A DNA stretch of 64,000 nt from CAYFZO01 sp965226235 (GTDB lineage: Bacteria; Pseudomonadota; Gammaproteobacteria; Poriferisulfidales; Oxydemutatoraceae), in assembly GCA_965226235.1 (NCBI GenBank), contig OZ245335.1, forward strand, positions 620,001 through 684,000, written 5' to 3'. The notes under the pieces are model-generated. The model saw only the letters and a program-made list of their open reading frames with translations. It searched no databases and was not told where the DNA came from. Below, in pieces: positions 1 through 7,714 of this stretch. The position numbers and the translations under genes were made by a program. The stretch's first letter is position 1. Each line of letters starts with the position of its first letter.

Positions 1-2
1 AC

Positions 3-317
3 AGAACGCTCTACAAAGTAATCTTCACCAGTCGCGAAGAAGAATACGAAATCTATGCCGAAAAAGTCTACGACGCCGACATCATGTTCTTTATCGCGAT
101 CGAGAATCTTCAATTCAATAACAGCTCGGTGGTGGTCGATCCATCCGAGGAACGCCTGCGAAGCGAATTTGGTGGCGTGAAAAGATTTTTTCTCCCGACC
201 AACTCGATTCTCCGCATCGATGAAGTCAAGCAAACCGGGCAGACAAAAATCACCGACATCAGCGACAAGGTGACCCCGTTGCGCCACCCGCTGTACCCTC
301 AGAAAAAACATATCTAA
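3..317 (+). CDS. DUF1820 family protein, 3' part
   Basis: The reading frame is open from the first bases of the window and ends at TAA 315-317, so the start lies upstream and only the last 104 codons are seen. The visible part begins RTLYKVIFTSREEEYEIYA and ends in a basic tail (HPLYPQKKHI). The pattern of a short YKV-F...Y-IYA strand, FIAIE-L-F, and PSEE-L--EF-GV-R-F-P-N-I-RIDEV matches my memory of the DUF1820 family, small gammaproteobacterial proteins of about 105-115 residues, so little is missing. The function of the family is not known to me. It is followed 38 bp later by tRNA-Ser on the same strand. Confidence 0.75.
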   Translation, partial: RTLYKVIFTSREEEYEIYAEKVYDADIMFFIAIENLQFNNSSVVVDPSEERLRSEFGGVKRFFLPTNSILRIDEVKQTGQTKITDISDKVTPLRHPLYPQKKHI

Positions 318-355
318 CGCAAGCCCGGGGGTGCCGGAGGGCAGTTGGGAAAAAC

Positions 356-446
356 GGAGAGATGGCCGAGCGGTCGAAGGCGCACGCTTGGAAAGCGTGT
401 ATACGGTAATCCCGTATCGAGGGTTCGAATCCCTCTCTCTCCGCCA
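356..446 (+). tRNA. tRNA-Ser (GGA anticodon)
   Basis: A complete class II tRNA can be folded by eye. The acceptor GGAGAGA (356-362) pairs with TCTCTCC (436-442), followed by discriminator G and an encoded CCA (444-446). The anticodon stem CACGC/GCGTG encloses the loop TTGGAAA, giving anticodon GGA, which reads UCC/UCU serine codons. A long variable arm (TATACGGTAATCCCGTATC) is typical of tRNA-Ser. The T arm is GAGGG-TTCGAAT-CCCTC. Confidence 0.97.
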
Positions 447-480
447 CTACACCAAGGACGACCTGCCCTCATAGATCCCT

Positions 481-508
481 GTAGAGGCGACGCATGCGTC
501 GCCCCTAC
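481..508. repeat. 28-bp palindromic intergenic repeat, copy 1
   Basis: A near-perfect inverted repeat of the form GTAGRGGCGACGCATGCG... with its complementary half ending CGCCCCTAC. It lies between tRNA-Ser and the cupin gene. Related copies occur at 1081, 3361, 31655 and 36499, always between genes. The gap around it (447-668) has no convincing gene. Confidence 0.85.
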
Positions 509-668
509 GAAAGGCACTGCATTAGACACAACCATGCGGAACGAAAGAATCGCGTAATAGGCACGCCACGTAGGGGGCGGATGATGTGTCTGCGATCAAG
601 TGTATACTGCCTTGATGAGATAACAGCCCGACCTTGGAGGAAGGGCCAATCGGACCGGGAGGGAACAA

Positions 669-1019
669 ATGGGTATGCACTACTTCGCGCAAGCACAAAA
701 CATGGAACTCGCATCGATGGGTTTGGAGGGCATCAACGCATTCCTGCACGATCTTCGGTCGTCGGATGACGAGAACGCGCCGACTACCTGTGGCTTCTTC
801 CGCATGGAAGCGGGTAACTCGCTTGAATACACCTACAAGTACGATGAGTTCAAGATCATGCTGGACGGAGAAATGACTATCGCGGTACATGGCGGTGAGA
901 CGGTGACCATCAGGCCGGGCGATGTTGTTTTCTTTGAGAAAGGAACAACTGCGACGTTTTCATCGCAATCCTCGGGGCAGGTTTTTTACGTAGCCCAGAG
1001 GCGCACAGGCGAGTTATAG
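669..1019 (+). CDS. small cupin-domain protein (EutQ-like fold)
   Basis: This 116-residue single-domain cupin has a cupin motif 1-like strand followed by the turn motif GGETVTIRPGDVVFFEKGT at about residues 75-93, then a last strand ending FYVAQRR. The length and the DEFKIMLDGEMTI segment resemble the cupin half of EutQ and related ethanolamine-utilisation-like cupins. No eut gene is nearby, so a role in ethanolamine use is not supported. The start ATG follows a good ribosome binding site (GGGAGG, 656-661). The gene is monocistronic, flanked on both sides by the 28-bp palindrome. The substrate is unknown; such cupins can bind small ligands or metals. Confidence 0.8.
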   Translation: MGMHYFAQAQNMELASMGLEGINAFLHDLRSSDDENAPTTCGFFRMEAGNSLEYTYKYDEFKIMLDGEMTIAVHGGETVTIRPGDVVFFEKGTTATFSSQSSGQVFYVAQRRTGEL

Positions 1020-1080
1020 ACTGCTCCGCACAGAAAACAGCAAGCCAGGTGCCGCCGCTGCCATGCGGAACCAATGCCTT

Positions 1081-1109
1081 GTTAAGGGCGACGCATGCGT
1101 CGCCCCTAC
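1081..1109. repeat. 28-bp palindromic intergenic repeat, copy 2
   Basis: An inverted repeat centred on GCATGC at 1093-1098, with arms GGGCGAC/GTCGCCC. It lies downstream of the cupin gene. The surrounding 1020-1223 has no gene, but contains the 19-bp direct repeat GCTGCCATGCGGAACCAAT twice (near 1059 and 1162). Confidence 0.8.
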
Positions 1110-1223
1110 AGTCACCCCTGCCGGAAATACCGTGTAACAGACACGCCATGCAGCATCAGCGCTGCCATGCGGAACCAATACCGTCGTTGTCCGCCCTCCC
1201 TGAATTGCCCCCTGAATTAGCGC

Positions 1224-2054
1224 CTACGTAAGAGACGACCCCGGCCTGGATATTCGCTTGTGCAGAAACGGTAACGAGGAGGCCAGCAAGACTGCAGCAA
1301 ACAGCAGCACCATCGTGACGACAATGCTCGGGCCGGAGGGCGTATCCAGTTCGATCGACCCCCAGATGCCGACAACAACCGCGACCACGCCGATGAGCGT
1401 GGCAGACAGAGCCATCGCTTCAGGTGAACGCACCAGTTGGCGGGCGGTGGCGGGTGGAATAACCAGCATCGAGGTAATCAGCAGGATACCGACGACGCGA
1501 AACGACACGGCGATCGTCAGCGCCATGAGAAACATCAGCAACAGGTGCATCCGGAAAACCTTGACGCCTTCCGCCCTAGCCAGATCGTCATGGATGCTCA
1601 TCAGCACCAGCGACGACCAGTTCACCGACAGCAAGGGCAGCACCACCGCGCCGGCGACGCATATCCACGCCAACTCCGGCCAGGTAACGGTCAACACGTC
1701 GCCGAAGAAATAACCGTGCAGGTCAAAGCTGGGTCTATCCAGCAAGCTGATGGTCAGCATCCCGATCGCAAGCCCGGCGTGCGCCAGAATCCCCAGCAGG
1801 GTGTCCGTAGCCAGCAGGCGCTTTTGCTGCAGCATGACCAGCAGCACGGCGAAGGCAGAGCAAACCAGCAGCGTCGCCAGGTTGGGACCGATGCCGTACA
1901 GGATGCCTAACGCGACGCCAAGGAGCGCGGTATGCGCGAGCGAGTCGCCCAGATAGGCCATCCGGCGCCACACGACAAAACAGCCAAGCACCCCGGCGAT
2001 GACGGCAACGGCAACCCCGGCAAGTGCCGCCCGAACAATAAAGTCATCCGGCAT
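1224..2054 (-). CDS. znuB: zinc ABC transporter, inner-membrane permease
   Basis: This 276-residue hydrophobic protein belongs to the ABC-3 permease family (ZnuB/TroC). It begins MPDDFIVRAALAGVAVAV and has about eight membrane-spanning segments. The family motif VVWRRMAYLGDSLAHTALLG lies at about residues 28-47. It would form the zinc channel driven by ZnuC. Its start overlaps the 3' end of znuC by 11 bp, so the two are translated together in a zur-znuC-znuB operon. The periplasmic zinc-binding protein ZnuA is not encoded here. Confidence 0.92.
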   Translation of the reverse strand: MPDDFIVRAALAGVAVAVIAGVLGCFVVWRRMAYLGDSLAHTALLGVALGILYGIGPNLATLLVCSAFAVLLVMLQQKRLLATDTLLGILAHAGLAIGMLTISLLDRPSFDLHGYFFGDVLTVTWPELAWICVAGAVVLPLLSVNWSSLVLMSIHDDLARAEGVKVFRMHLLLMFLMALTIAVSFRVVGILLITSMLVIPPATARQLVRSPEAMALSATLIGVVAVVVGIWGSIELDTPSGPSIVVTMVLLFAAVLLASSLPFLHKRISRPGSSLT

Positions 2055-2775
2055 GCCGTTCGATATCGTGGCTGTGGCTGTGAAAGTGATGGTACACCGT
2101 CATCATCCGAGCCATATCGTCGCCGAAAAGCGACACGAACTCGGGGTCCCTGGCGACCGCCTGCGGTTCACCGGAGCAGCAGATGTGGTGAAACAGGCAA
2201 ACGACCTGCCGGGTGCACGACATGACTAGGTGCAAGTCGTGCGAGACCATTAATATGCTGATCTTCCTCTCCGTGTAAACGCGCTCTATCAACTTGTAAA
2301 ACTTCAACTGATTGACCACGTCCAGATTCTGTGCAGGCTCATCGAGCACCAGCAGATCCGGCTCGTCGATCAGCGCGCGCGCCAGCAACACCCGCTGGAG
2401 CTCCCCTCCAGACAGCATGTGCAAGGGGGTCAGCAATATCTGCTCGGCTGCCGTCTCTTCCGCAACCCGGCGAACGGCCGCGGCATCAACCTGCTTGCGA
2501 AGGCTTAAAAACCGCCGTACGGTAATCGGCATGACATAATCGACGACCAGGGACTGCGGCATATATCCAACCTTGATGCCGCGCTTGCGCTCGATCTGGC
2601 CACCGTCAGGGAAAACAGACCCCATCAGGCATTTCAGCAGCGTGCTCTTCCCCGCGCCATTGGGGCCGACGACCGTGATGAAATCCCGCTCTCCTACCGC
2701 CAGCGACACGTCCTTCAGAATATGCCGTCCGCCATGCAGCACATCGAGGTTCCTTGCTGCGACCAGCGTGCTCAC
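2044..2775 (-). CDS. znuC: zinc ABC transporter, ATP-binding protein
   Basis: ABC ATPase with Walker A GPNGAGKST (about residues 37-45), signature LSGGE (about 121-125) and Walker B LLVLDEP (about 141-147). I choose the GTG start at 2775 because it overlaps the zur stop as GTGA and aligns with the usual ZnuC N-terminus (S-TLVAARNLDV). An ATG ten codons upstream (2805) is possible but would overlap zur by 34 bp. The His-rich C-terminus (HHFHSHSHDIERHAG) is typical of zinc transporter ATPases. It acts with ZnuB on the cytoplasmic face of the inner membrane. Confidence 0.93.
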   Translation of the reverse strand: MSTLVAARNLDVLHGGRHILKDVSLAVGERDFITVVGPNGAGKSTLLKCLMGSVFPDGGQIERKRGIKVGYMPQSLVVDYVMPITVRRFLSLRKQVDAAAVRRVAEETAAEQILLTPLHMLSGGELQRVLLARALIDEPDLLVLDEPAQNLDVVNQLKFYKLIERVYTERKISILMVSHDLHLVMSCTRQVVCLFHHICCSGEPQAVARDPEFVSLFGDDMARMMTVYHHFHSHSHDIERHAG

Positions 2776-3254
2776 CCTGACCGCTCCCGGCTGCACCGCT
2801 GACACGTCCCTCTTATTTCCAGCGTCGTATGCTGCGGTTTGAAATCATTGTCCTGCGTCACCCTGGCAATCGCCGCCTTGAGCCGATCGGCGCAACATTC
2901 CTTGACCATCCCGCAGCCTGAGCAGAACAAAAAATAACATTCGCCATGTTGCAGGGGGTGCCCACAGCCCACGTAGGCGTTGAGGCTATCCAGCCGATGC
3001 ACCAGACCATGCTTCTGCAAAAAATTCAGTGCCCGGTAAACCGTCGGTGGTTCACCAGCGGCAATGGTGCCGTCAAGCCTGCCCAGAATGTCATACGCCT
3101 TGGATGGCCCTTGGTTGGCCCAGATCAGCTCGAGCACCTTGCGGCGCAGCTTGGTAAAACGGGCATTCCGCTTTGTGCAGACCATCTCGGCCCTGGCGAG
3201 AGCTGTTTCCACACCGCGATGGGAATCCGGTGTGTGGCGTATGCCGGCAGTCAT
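2772..3254 (-). CDS. zur: Zur, Fur-family zinc-responsive repressor
   Basis: This 160-residue Fur-family regulator aligns with E. coli Zur from LARAE--C--RN-R-T-LR onward and contains the DNA-reading helix region PPTVYRAL-FL. It has the structural zinc cysteine pairs CSGCG (about 113-117) and CQRC (near the C-terminus), plus Zur-like histidines. It heads zur-znuC-znuB, which it probably autorepresses: a Zur-box-like palindrome sits 5 bp upstream of this ATG. That closeness leaves no room for a ribosome binding site, so translation may start lower, for example at GTG 3212. Confidence 0.9.
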   Translation of the reverse strand: MTAGIRHTPDSHRGVETALARAEMVCTKRNARFTKLRRKVLELIWANQGPSKAYDILGRLDGTIAAGEPPTVYRALNFLQKHGLVHRLDSLNAYVGCGHPLQHGECYFLFCSGCGMVKECCADRLKAAIARVTQDNDFKPQHTTLEIRGTCQRCSRERSG

Positions 3255-3258
3255 GGGC

Positions 3259-3276
3259 GTTATGTTATTACATTCG
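3259..3276. promoter_or_regulatory. probable Zur operator
   Basis: The sequence GTTATGTTATTACATTCG fits the proteobacterial Zur consensus GNNATGTTATAACATNNC at all but two positions. It lies just upstream of zur and so could control the whole zinc operon. The consensus comes from memory of published Zur boxes, and binding is inferred. Confidence 0.65.
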
Positions 3277-3306
3277 GTTGCGCCTGTCGCCAGCGTCGCG
3301 CACGTT

Positions 3307-3388
3307 GTTAACCCAAAGCAGTAATATCTTCTTTTGATTTCGGGATGAGCGATGGCATTCGTAGGGGCGAGGCATGTCTCGCCCCTAC
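3307..3388. repeat. composite dispersed repeat, copy C
   Basis: This element contains GTTAACCCAAAGC, then CTTTTGATTTCGGG, then GATGGCATTC leading into a 28-bp palindrome (3361-3388). The same order of blocks appears at 31576-31682, and the first half recurs at 5928-6000. It lies between zur and ychF, which are 174 bp apart with no gene between. Confidence 0.75.
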
Positions 3389-3428
3389 AGCATGATGCAA
3401 GGCCGCCAGATAGCCCGGGAGGTTCTGC

Positions 3429-4532
3429 TCAGACGTTGAAACGAAAATGCATGACGTCACCTTCGCAAACGATGTAATCCTTCCCTTCCACGTGGATTTT
3501 CCCCGCGCTCCTGGCTCCGCTTTCTCCGTTGCAGGCAATATAGTCTTCGTAGGAGATCACTTCGGCGCGAATAAATCCTTTCTCGAAATCACCATGGATC
3601 TTGCCGGCTGCCTGTGGTGCCAGAGAACCTGCCCGCGTGGTCCAGGCGCGTGCTTCTTTGGGCCCGGCAGTGAAGAACGTCAGCAGGCCCAGCGCGCGGT
3701 AACCCGCTTCGATCATTCGGTCGAGCCCCGACGCCTGCCCGGCTCCATCCAGAAACAGGGTGCGTTCTTCTTCTCCAAGCTCCTGTAGTTCCGCTTCAAA
3801 TTTCGCGCAGATCGTGATCAGTTCAAGGTTGTTGTCATCGGCGTACTGCCGCACCCGCCGCAGGTGCGAAGCACCTTCGGCTGCGTCGCCGGTCTCAGGT
3901 GCGTCGCCAGTGTTTGCCACGACGATCATCTGCTTGGCGGTGATCAGGTTCAGTTCCTGCACGAGCGCGCGTTCGACCGCATCGAGTGCGACGTCGCGCA
4001 TCGCCGTTCCCTTGGCCAGCTCATCACGAACACGTAGCGCCACCCGTTGTCGCGCGACCGCTTCTTTTTCCCCGGCCTTGGCTGTTTTCTCCGCGCGCTC
4101 CAAGGCACGCTCGGCTACTTCGAGATCGGCAAGCAATATCTCGGTATTGATGGTTTCAATATCAGCCAGCGGATCGACCTTCCCTTCAACGTGCGTAACT
4201 TCGCTGTCTTCGAAGCACCGCACCACCTGTGCTACGGTGTGCGTCCGCCGAATCTGGTCCAGGAAACGATTGCCCAGCCCCTGCCCCTTGGACGCGCCTT
4301 CGACCAGCCCGGCAATATCGACAAATTCAATGACCGTCGGCACTACCTGCTTCGATTCCGCGATCCTGGCAATCTCGTACAGACGCGTATCCGGCACCGG
4401 CACGATCCCGAAGTTCGGCTCGATCGTGCAGAAAGGATAGTTTGCGGCATCGATATTCATCCGTGTCAGTGCGTTGAACAGTGTTGACTTGCCGACGTTC
4501 GGCAAACCCACAATGCCACACTTGAACCCCAT
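3429..4532 (-). CDS. ychF: YchF, ribosome-associated Obg-family ATPase
   Basis: This 367-residue protein is full length for YchF. The G1 motif is GLPNVGKST (about residues 8-16). It has the family-specific DIAGLVEGASKGQGLGN stretch (G3 region), the ATP-preferring NxxE-type G4 region, and the C-terminal TGS domain ending DVMHFRFNV. YchF binds ribosomes and hydrolyses ATP, with links to translation and stress responses. It lies 15 bp downstream of pth, as in many gammaproteobacteria, and is probably co-transcribed with it. Confidence 0.97.
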   Translation of the reverse strand: MGFKCGIVGLPNVGKSTLFNALTRMNIDAANYPFCTIEPNFGIVPVPDTRLYEIARIAESKQVVPTVIEFVDIAGLVEGASKGQGLGNRFLDQIRRTHTVAQVVRCFEDSEVTHVEGKVDPLADIETINTEILLADLEVAERALERAEKTAKAGEKEAVARQRVALRVRDELAKGTAMRDVALDAVERALVQELNLITAKQMIVVANTGDAPETGDAAEGASHLRRVRQYADDNNLELITICAKFEAELQELGEEERTLFLDGAGQASGLDRMIEAGYRALGLLTFFTAGPKEARAWTTRAGSLAPQAAGKIHGDFEKGFIRAEVISYEDYIACNGESGARSAGKIHVEGKDYIVCEGDVMHFRFNV

Positions 4533-4547
4533 CGTCAGACCCCACCG

Positions 4548-5123
4548 TCAGGCCGCAGAGTGCAGCTTGTTGACCGCCAACTCGAATTCTCCCTGGGCCA
4601 GGTACTCCAGCACCGCGAGTGCGCAATCGCACCCCGCCTTGATCGCAGCCTTCTCTGTGGGCTTCGCATCCCCAAGCACGTGAGACACCACCCGGCTCTT
4701 GTCCCCAGGGTGACCGATCCCGATGCGCAACCTCCAGAAATCCCCGCCAAGGTGTGCAATGATATCGCGGAGCCCGTTGTGACCACCGTGACCGCCGCCT
4801 CGTTTCAGGCGTGCCTGTGACAACGGAAAATCGATCTCATCGTGCACCACCAGTAGCTGCCACGTGTCAACTTTATAGAAGGCGCTTACCGCTTGCACGG
4901 CCCGGCCGCTCTGGTTCATATAAGCATCCGGCTTGAACAAGCCAACGGCGTGACCACCGATATCCGACTGTGCAATGAAACCGTGCAGCTTCGACCGTCT
5001 GCGCAACTCGACGCCGCATTTGCGTGCAAGCGAGTCCATGAACCAGGATCCCACGTTGTGGCGGTTGTTTTGATATTCTGTGCCTGGGTTCCCCAGACCG
5101 ACAATCAAGCGGATACCATCCAT
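4548..5123 (-). CDS. pth: peptidyl-tRNA hydrolase
   Basis: This 191-residue enzyme recycles peptidyl-tRNA released from ribosomes. It has the N-terminal LIVGLGNPGTEYQNNRHNVG signature, which includes the catalytic His of the NRHNVG motif. It also has the DAYMNQSG motif, the HDE-D motif in VVHDEIDFPL, and GGHGGHNGLRDI. The length is usual for Pth. It is placed between rplY and ychF, the classic gammaproteobacterial order, and all are read leftward. Confidence 0.97.
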   Translation of the reverse strand: MDGIRLIVGLGNPGTEYQNNRHNVGSWFMDSLARKCGVELRRRSKLHGFIAQSDIGGHAVGLFKPDAYMNQSGRAVQAVSAFYKVDTWQLLVVHDEIDFPLSQARLKRGGGHGGHNGLRDIIAHLGGDFWRLRIGIGHPGDKSRVVSHVLGDAKPTEKAAIKAGCDCALAVLEYLAQGEFELAVNKLHSAA

Positions 5124-5202
5124 GCGGTGGGGAAAGAAAAGGGGTAGCCGTAGCCGGATCGGACACGCTCTGTGCCGTTATGATGCGCTCGCAGCCGCCG
5201 GG

Positions 5203-5865
5203 TTATCCGTCATCATCGGAGACGCTTTCTTCTGCAGCCTCTGGCTGCTCTCCAGGCTCCTCCGTGGCAGGCTGTTCGACGGTGCGCGGTCGAAACACGC
5301 TGACCACTGCGATGTCCGCTTCATCGCCGTGCAACGACGCAATCAGGCTGACCCCTTGCGGCATGATGATATCAGACAGATGCAGGGAATTCCCCAGGTG
5401 CAGTTGCGTGATATCGACTTCGATAAACTCCGGCAAATCTTTTGGCAGACAGGACACTTCGACATCGGTCTGCAGGTGGTTCACTACGCCGCCGTCCTGT
5501 TTTACACCGACGCATTCTTCCTGACCAATAAAGTGCAACGGGACGTGTACCTTGATTGCATGGCCTTCGCTTACGCGCAGTAAATCGATATGCAGAGCCG
5601 TCGATTTGCTGGGATGGCGCTGGATGTCGCGCAACACCACGGACTCTTCCTTGCCGTCGATCTTCAGCGTGAGAACGTGCGAGTAAAAGGCTTCATGCTC
5701 CAGGTGACGAGCCAGTTCGTGGGCGTCGACGAACAAATTGCGTGGTGCCCCGCCCCCATAAACGATCGCCGGCACACGCCCGACTTTACGCAGACGACGT
5801 ACGGCGTGCCGGCCCGTCTCTACCCGGACGAAAGCATTTAACTCGAACTGAATTTGCGCGGTCAT
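5203..5865 (-). CDS. rplY: 50S ribosomal protein L25, long CTC type
   Basis: This 220-residue protein has the N-terminal L25 fold (VGRVPAIVYGGG, then HELARHLEHEAFYSHVLTLKIDGK) followed by the TL5/CTC C-terminal beta domain. It ends in a long acidic tail (EEPGEQPEAAEE). It binds 5S rRNA. The two-domain form is common outside the enterics. It is the first gene of rplY-pth-ychF. Upstream, the usual neighbour prs is separated from it by an inserted lipoprotein gene on the other strand. Confidence 0.95.
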   Translation of the reverse strand: MTAQIQFELNAFVRVETGRHAVRRLRKVGRVPAIVYGGGAPRNLFVDAHELARHLEHEAFYSHVLTLKIDGKEESVVLRDIQRHPSKSTALHIDLLRVSEGHAIKVHVPLHFIGQEECVGVKQDGGVVNHLQTDVEVSCLPKDLPEFIEVDITQLHLGNSLHLSDIIMPQGVSLIASLHGDEADIAVVSVFRPRTVEQPATEEPGEQPEAAEESVSDDDG

Positions 5866-5927
5866 TTCAAAACAACAGACCGGACATTATAACCCAGGCC
5901 ACGAGGCGCAATCGGCTGTATGAGTCC

Positions 5928-6000
5928 ATGTTAGCCCAAAGTTGCAATGTCACCTTTGTCAAATTCTAAAATCCCCCTTTTTGATTTCGGGGTGGCCGAG
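5928..6000. repeat. composite dispersed repeat, copy A (half element)
   Basis: It shares ATGTTAGCCCAAAG, AATTCTAAAAT and TTTTGATTTCGGGG with the element at 31576 but lacks the 28-bp palindrome. It sits directly upstream of the lipoprotein gene at 6118. Confidence 0.75.
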
Positions 6001-6117
6001 AAGATCCTTGTTGGTATACTCAGGCTGTATCAATTTGCTACCCTTTGTAGCGCACTGCCTGTCCGTACAAGTTCAATTTCCATTTTTTCCAATATGTGCC
6101 CTACAGAAAATAAGGAA

Positions 6118-6504
6118 ATGAAATCTATATTTCTTGCAATAGTTACATCTCTCACTTTGACATTAATAATTGGTGGCTGTGCGTCAATTACAAACGATTC
6201 ACACCAACAGATTAATTTCAAGGCTCCTGGGTGCAAAGGGAAAGGTGTTACCTGTATAGCCTCGAACAAACGTGGTTTATGGAAATTTGAGTTGCCTGGC
6301 ATCGAATTGATTAGGCGATCAGACGATGTACTCAAGATTGAGTGTGAAGATAAGGATGGAAACAATTATCAAGAAGCAGTCCCAAGCAGGCTAGGTGGGA
6401 AAATTATCGTAAGCGCAATTTTTCTCGACTTTGGGATTGTAGATGCGATAACAGACAAACACCGTGAATATCCGTCACAAATTGTGATCGATATGTGTTT
6501 ATAG
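6118..6504 (+). CDS. putative lipoprotein of unknown function
   Basis: I place the start at ATG 6118 because TAAGGA (6111-6116) precedes it and the product then begins with a signal peptide and lipobox: MKSIFLAIVTSLTLTLIIGG followed by C. A longer frame reaching back to 5947 would read through the dispersed repeat. The mature part, with a CIASNKRGLW-F--PG segment, RS-D-L-I-C, and an ending YPSQIVIDM, resembles small CASI-type lipoproteins whose C-terminus reads YP--I-V, but I cannot assign a role. It is noticeably AT-richer than its neighbours, is on the opposite strand, and interrupts a conserved gene block, so recent acquisition is likely. Confidence 0.7.
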   Translation: MKSIFLAIVTSLTLTLIIGGCASITNDSHQQINFKAPGCKGKGVTCIASNKRGLWKFELPGIELIRRSDDVLKIECEDKDGNNYQEAVPSRLGGKIIVSAIFLDFGIVDAITDKHREYPSQIVIDMCL

Positions 6505-6506
6505 AA

Positions 6507-6526
6507 GATAATGAATAATCATTATT
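6507..6526. promoter_or_regulatory. Fur-box-like palindrome or AT-rich hairpin
   Basis: GATAATGAATAATCATTATT lies 3 bp after the lipoprotein stop. It equals the E. coli Fur consensus with one extra A, and also forms a 7-bp stem (ATAATGA/TCATTAT) with a 4-nt loop. No gene starts beside it, since prs ends toward it from the other side. A role in transcript ending is as likely as Fur binding. Confidence 0.3.
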
Positions 6527-6560
6527 ATGCTGCCCCCTATACCCCCAGCGTGGTCTAGGA

Positions 6561-6622
6561 GGAGTCTGCGCCGTAGAACGCTTTGCGCCCACATGAAACG
6601 GGCGATGACCTGTTACAGCCGC
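6561..6622. repeat. fragment of the Sel1-array flanking repeat
   Basis: This 62-bp stretch (beginning GGAGTCTGCGCCGTAGAACG, ending TGTTACAGCCGC) is almost identical to part of the block downstream of each Sel1 gene, for example around 58772-58833. It shows that the array's flanking repeat is dispersed in the chromosome. Confidence 0.85.
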
Positions 6623-6703
6623 TGATCTTCCCCCTGACATCGGTCCACTTGAACTAAGGAAAAAACATCTTATCAGGCTGCTCGTGTTGCGTACTCGGCT
6701 GGG
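6623..6703. repeat. about 80-bp dispersed repeat, direct orientation
   Basis: It contains AACATCTTATCAGGCTGCTC and GCGTACTCGGCTGG. The reverse complement recurs at 55259-55337 with scattered differences. It adjoins the fragment at 6561, so the two may be parts of one decayed mobile element. The rest of 6704-6740 holds nothing recognisable. Confidence 0.75.
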
Positions 6704-6740
6704 TCAATGCAGCAACGGTGCTCCCGAGCCAGGCTCGATC

Positions 6741-7700
6741 CTAGTCTCTGAACAGGCTGCTGACGGAGCTTTCCTTATGGATATTGCGAATGGATTTCGC
6801 CAGCATCTCGGCGATGCTGACCTGGCGCACGCGCTTGCTACGCACGGCTTCTTCGGACAACGCGATGGTATCGGTAACGACGACTTCATCCAGCCGCGAA
6901 GAGGTGATATTCGCTATCGCTGCTCCTGAAAGAACCGGGTGCGTCGCATACGCGACGACTTGCCCGGCGCCTCTGTTCATCAGGGCTTCCGCAGCGCGAC
7001 ACAGGGTGCCGGCCGTATCGACCAGATCATCAATGATCACGCAGGCCTTGCCCTCGACATCGCCAATGATGTTCATCACCTCGGCAGAGTTCGGGCGCGG
7101 ACGGCGTTTGTCGATGATGACCAGGTCGGCGTCGTTGAGGCGCTTGGCGATGGCTCTCGCTCTGACCACCCCTCCTACGTCGGGAGACACTACCACCAGG
7201 TCGCCTTCGATGCGCTTTCGAATGTCCTTGATCAAAATGGACGACGCGTAGATATTGTCGACGGGCATGTTGAAAAAACCCTGCATTTGTTCGGCGTGCA
7301 AATCGACGGTCAATACCCGGCTGGCGGCAACGCAGGCAATCATGTCGGCCACGACCTTGCCTGAGATCGGCACGCGCATCGAGTGCACTCGACGGTCCTG
7401 GCGGCAATATCCGAAATAGGGAACCACGGCGGTGATCCTGCTCGCCGACGCGCGGTGCAACGCGTCGACCATCATCAGCAGTTCCACGAGGTGGTCATTC
7501 GTCGGCGCAGAAGTCGGCTGAATCACGAACACATCGCTGCCTCTGACGTTCTCCCCTATCTCGATACAGATTTCACCATCACTGAAGCGCCCGACATCGG
7601 CTTTGCCCAGCCGCATATCCAGGCAAACCGCAACCCTTTCCGCAAGCAGGCGGTTCGCGTTGCCTGAAAAAAGCATCATTTCCGGGGGTGTGCTACGCAT
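6741..7700 (-). CDS. prs: ribose-phosphate pyrophosphokinase
   Basis: This 319-residue enzyme makes PRPP from ribose 5-phosphate and ATP for nucleotide, His and Trp synthesis. It shows the N-terminal FSGNANRLLAERVA region, the flexible-loop motif YFGYCRQDR, VDLHAEQMQGFF, and the PRPP-binding loop VIIDDLVDTAGTL at about residues 217-229. The start TTG/ATG region is followed by the conserved PEMMLFSGN. It lies downstream of ispE and tRNA-Gln, a common gammaproteobacterial arrangement. Confidence 0.97.
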   Translation of the reverse strand: MRSTPPEMMLFSGNANRLLAERVAVCLDMRLGKADVGRFSDGEICIEIGENVRGSDVFVIQPTSAPTNDHLVELLMMVDALHRASASRITAVVPYFGYCRQDRRVHSMRVPISGKVVADMIACVAASRVLTVDLHAEQMQGFFNMPVDNIYASSILIKDIRKRIEGDLVVVSPDVGGVVRARAIAKRLNDADLVIIDKRRPRPNSAEVMNIIGDVEGKACVIIDDLVDTAGTLCRAAEALMNRGAGQVVAYATHPVLSGAAIANITSSRLDEVVVTDTIALSEEAVRSKRVRQVSIAEMLAKSIRNIHKESSVSSLFRD

Positions 7701-7714
7701 GCCTGATCAGGAGA

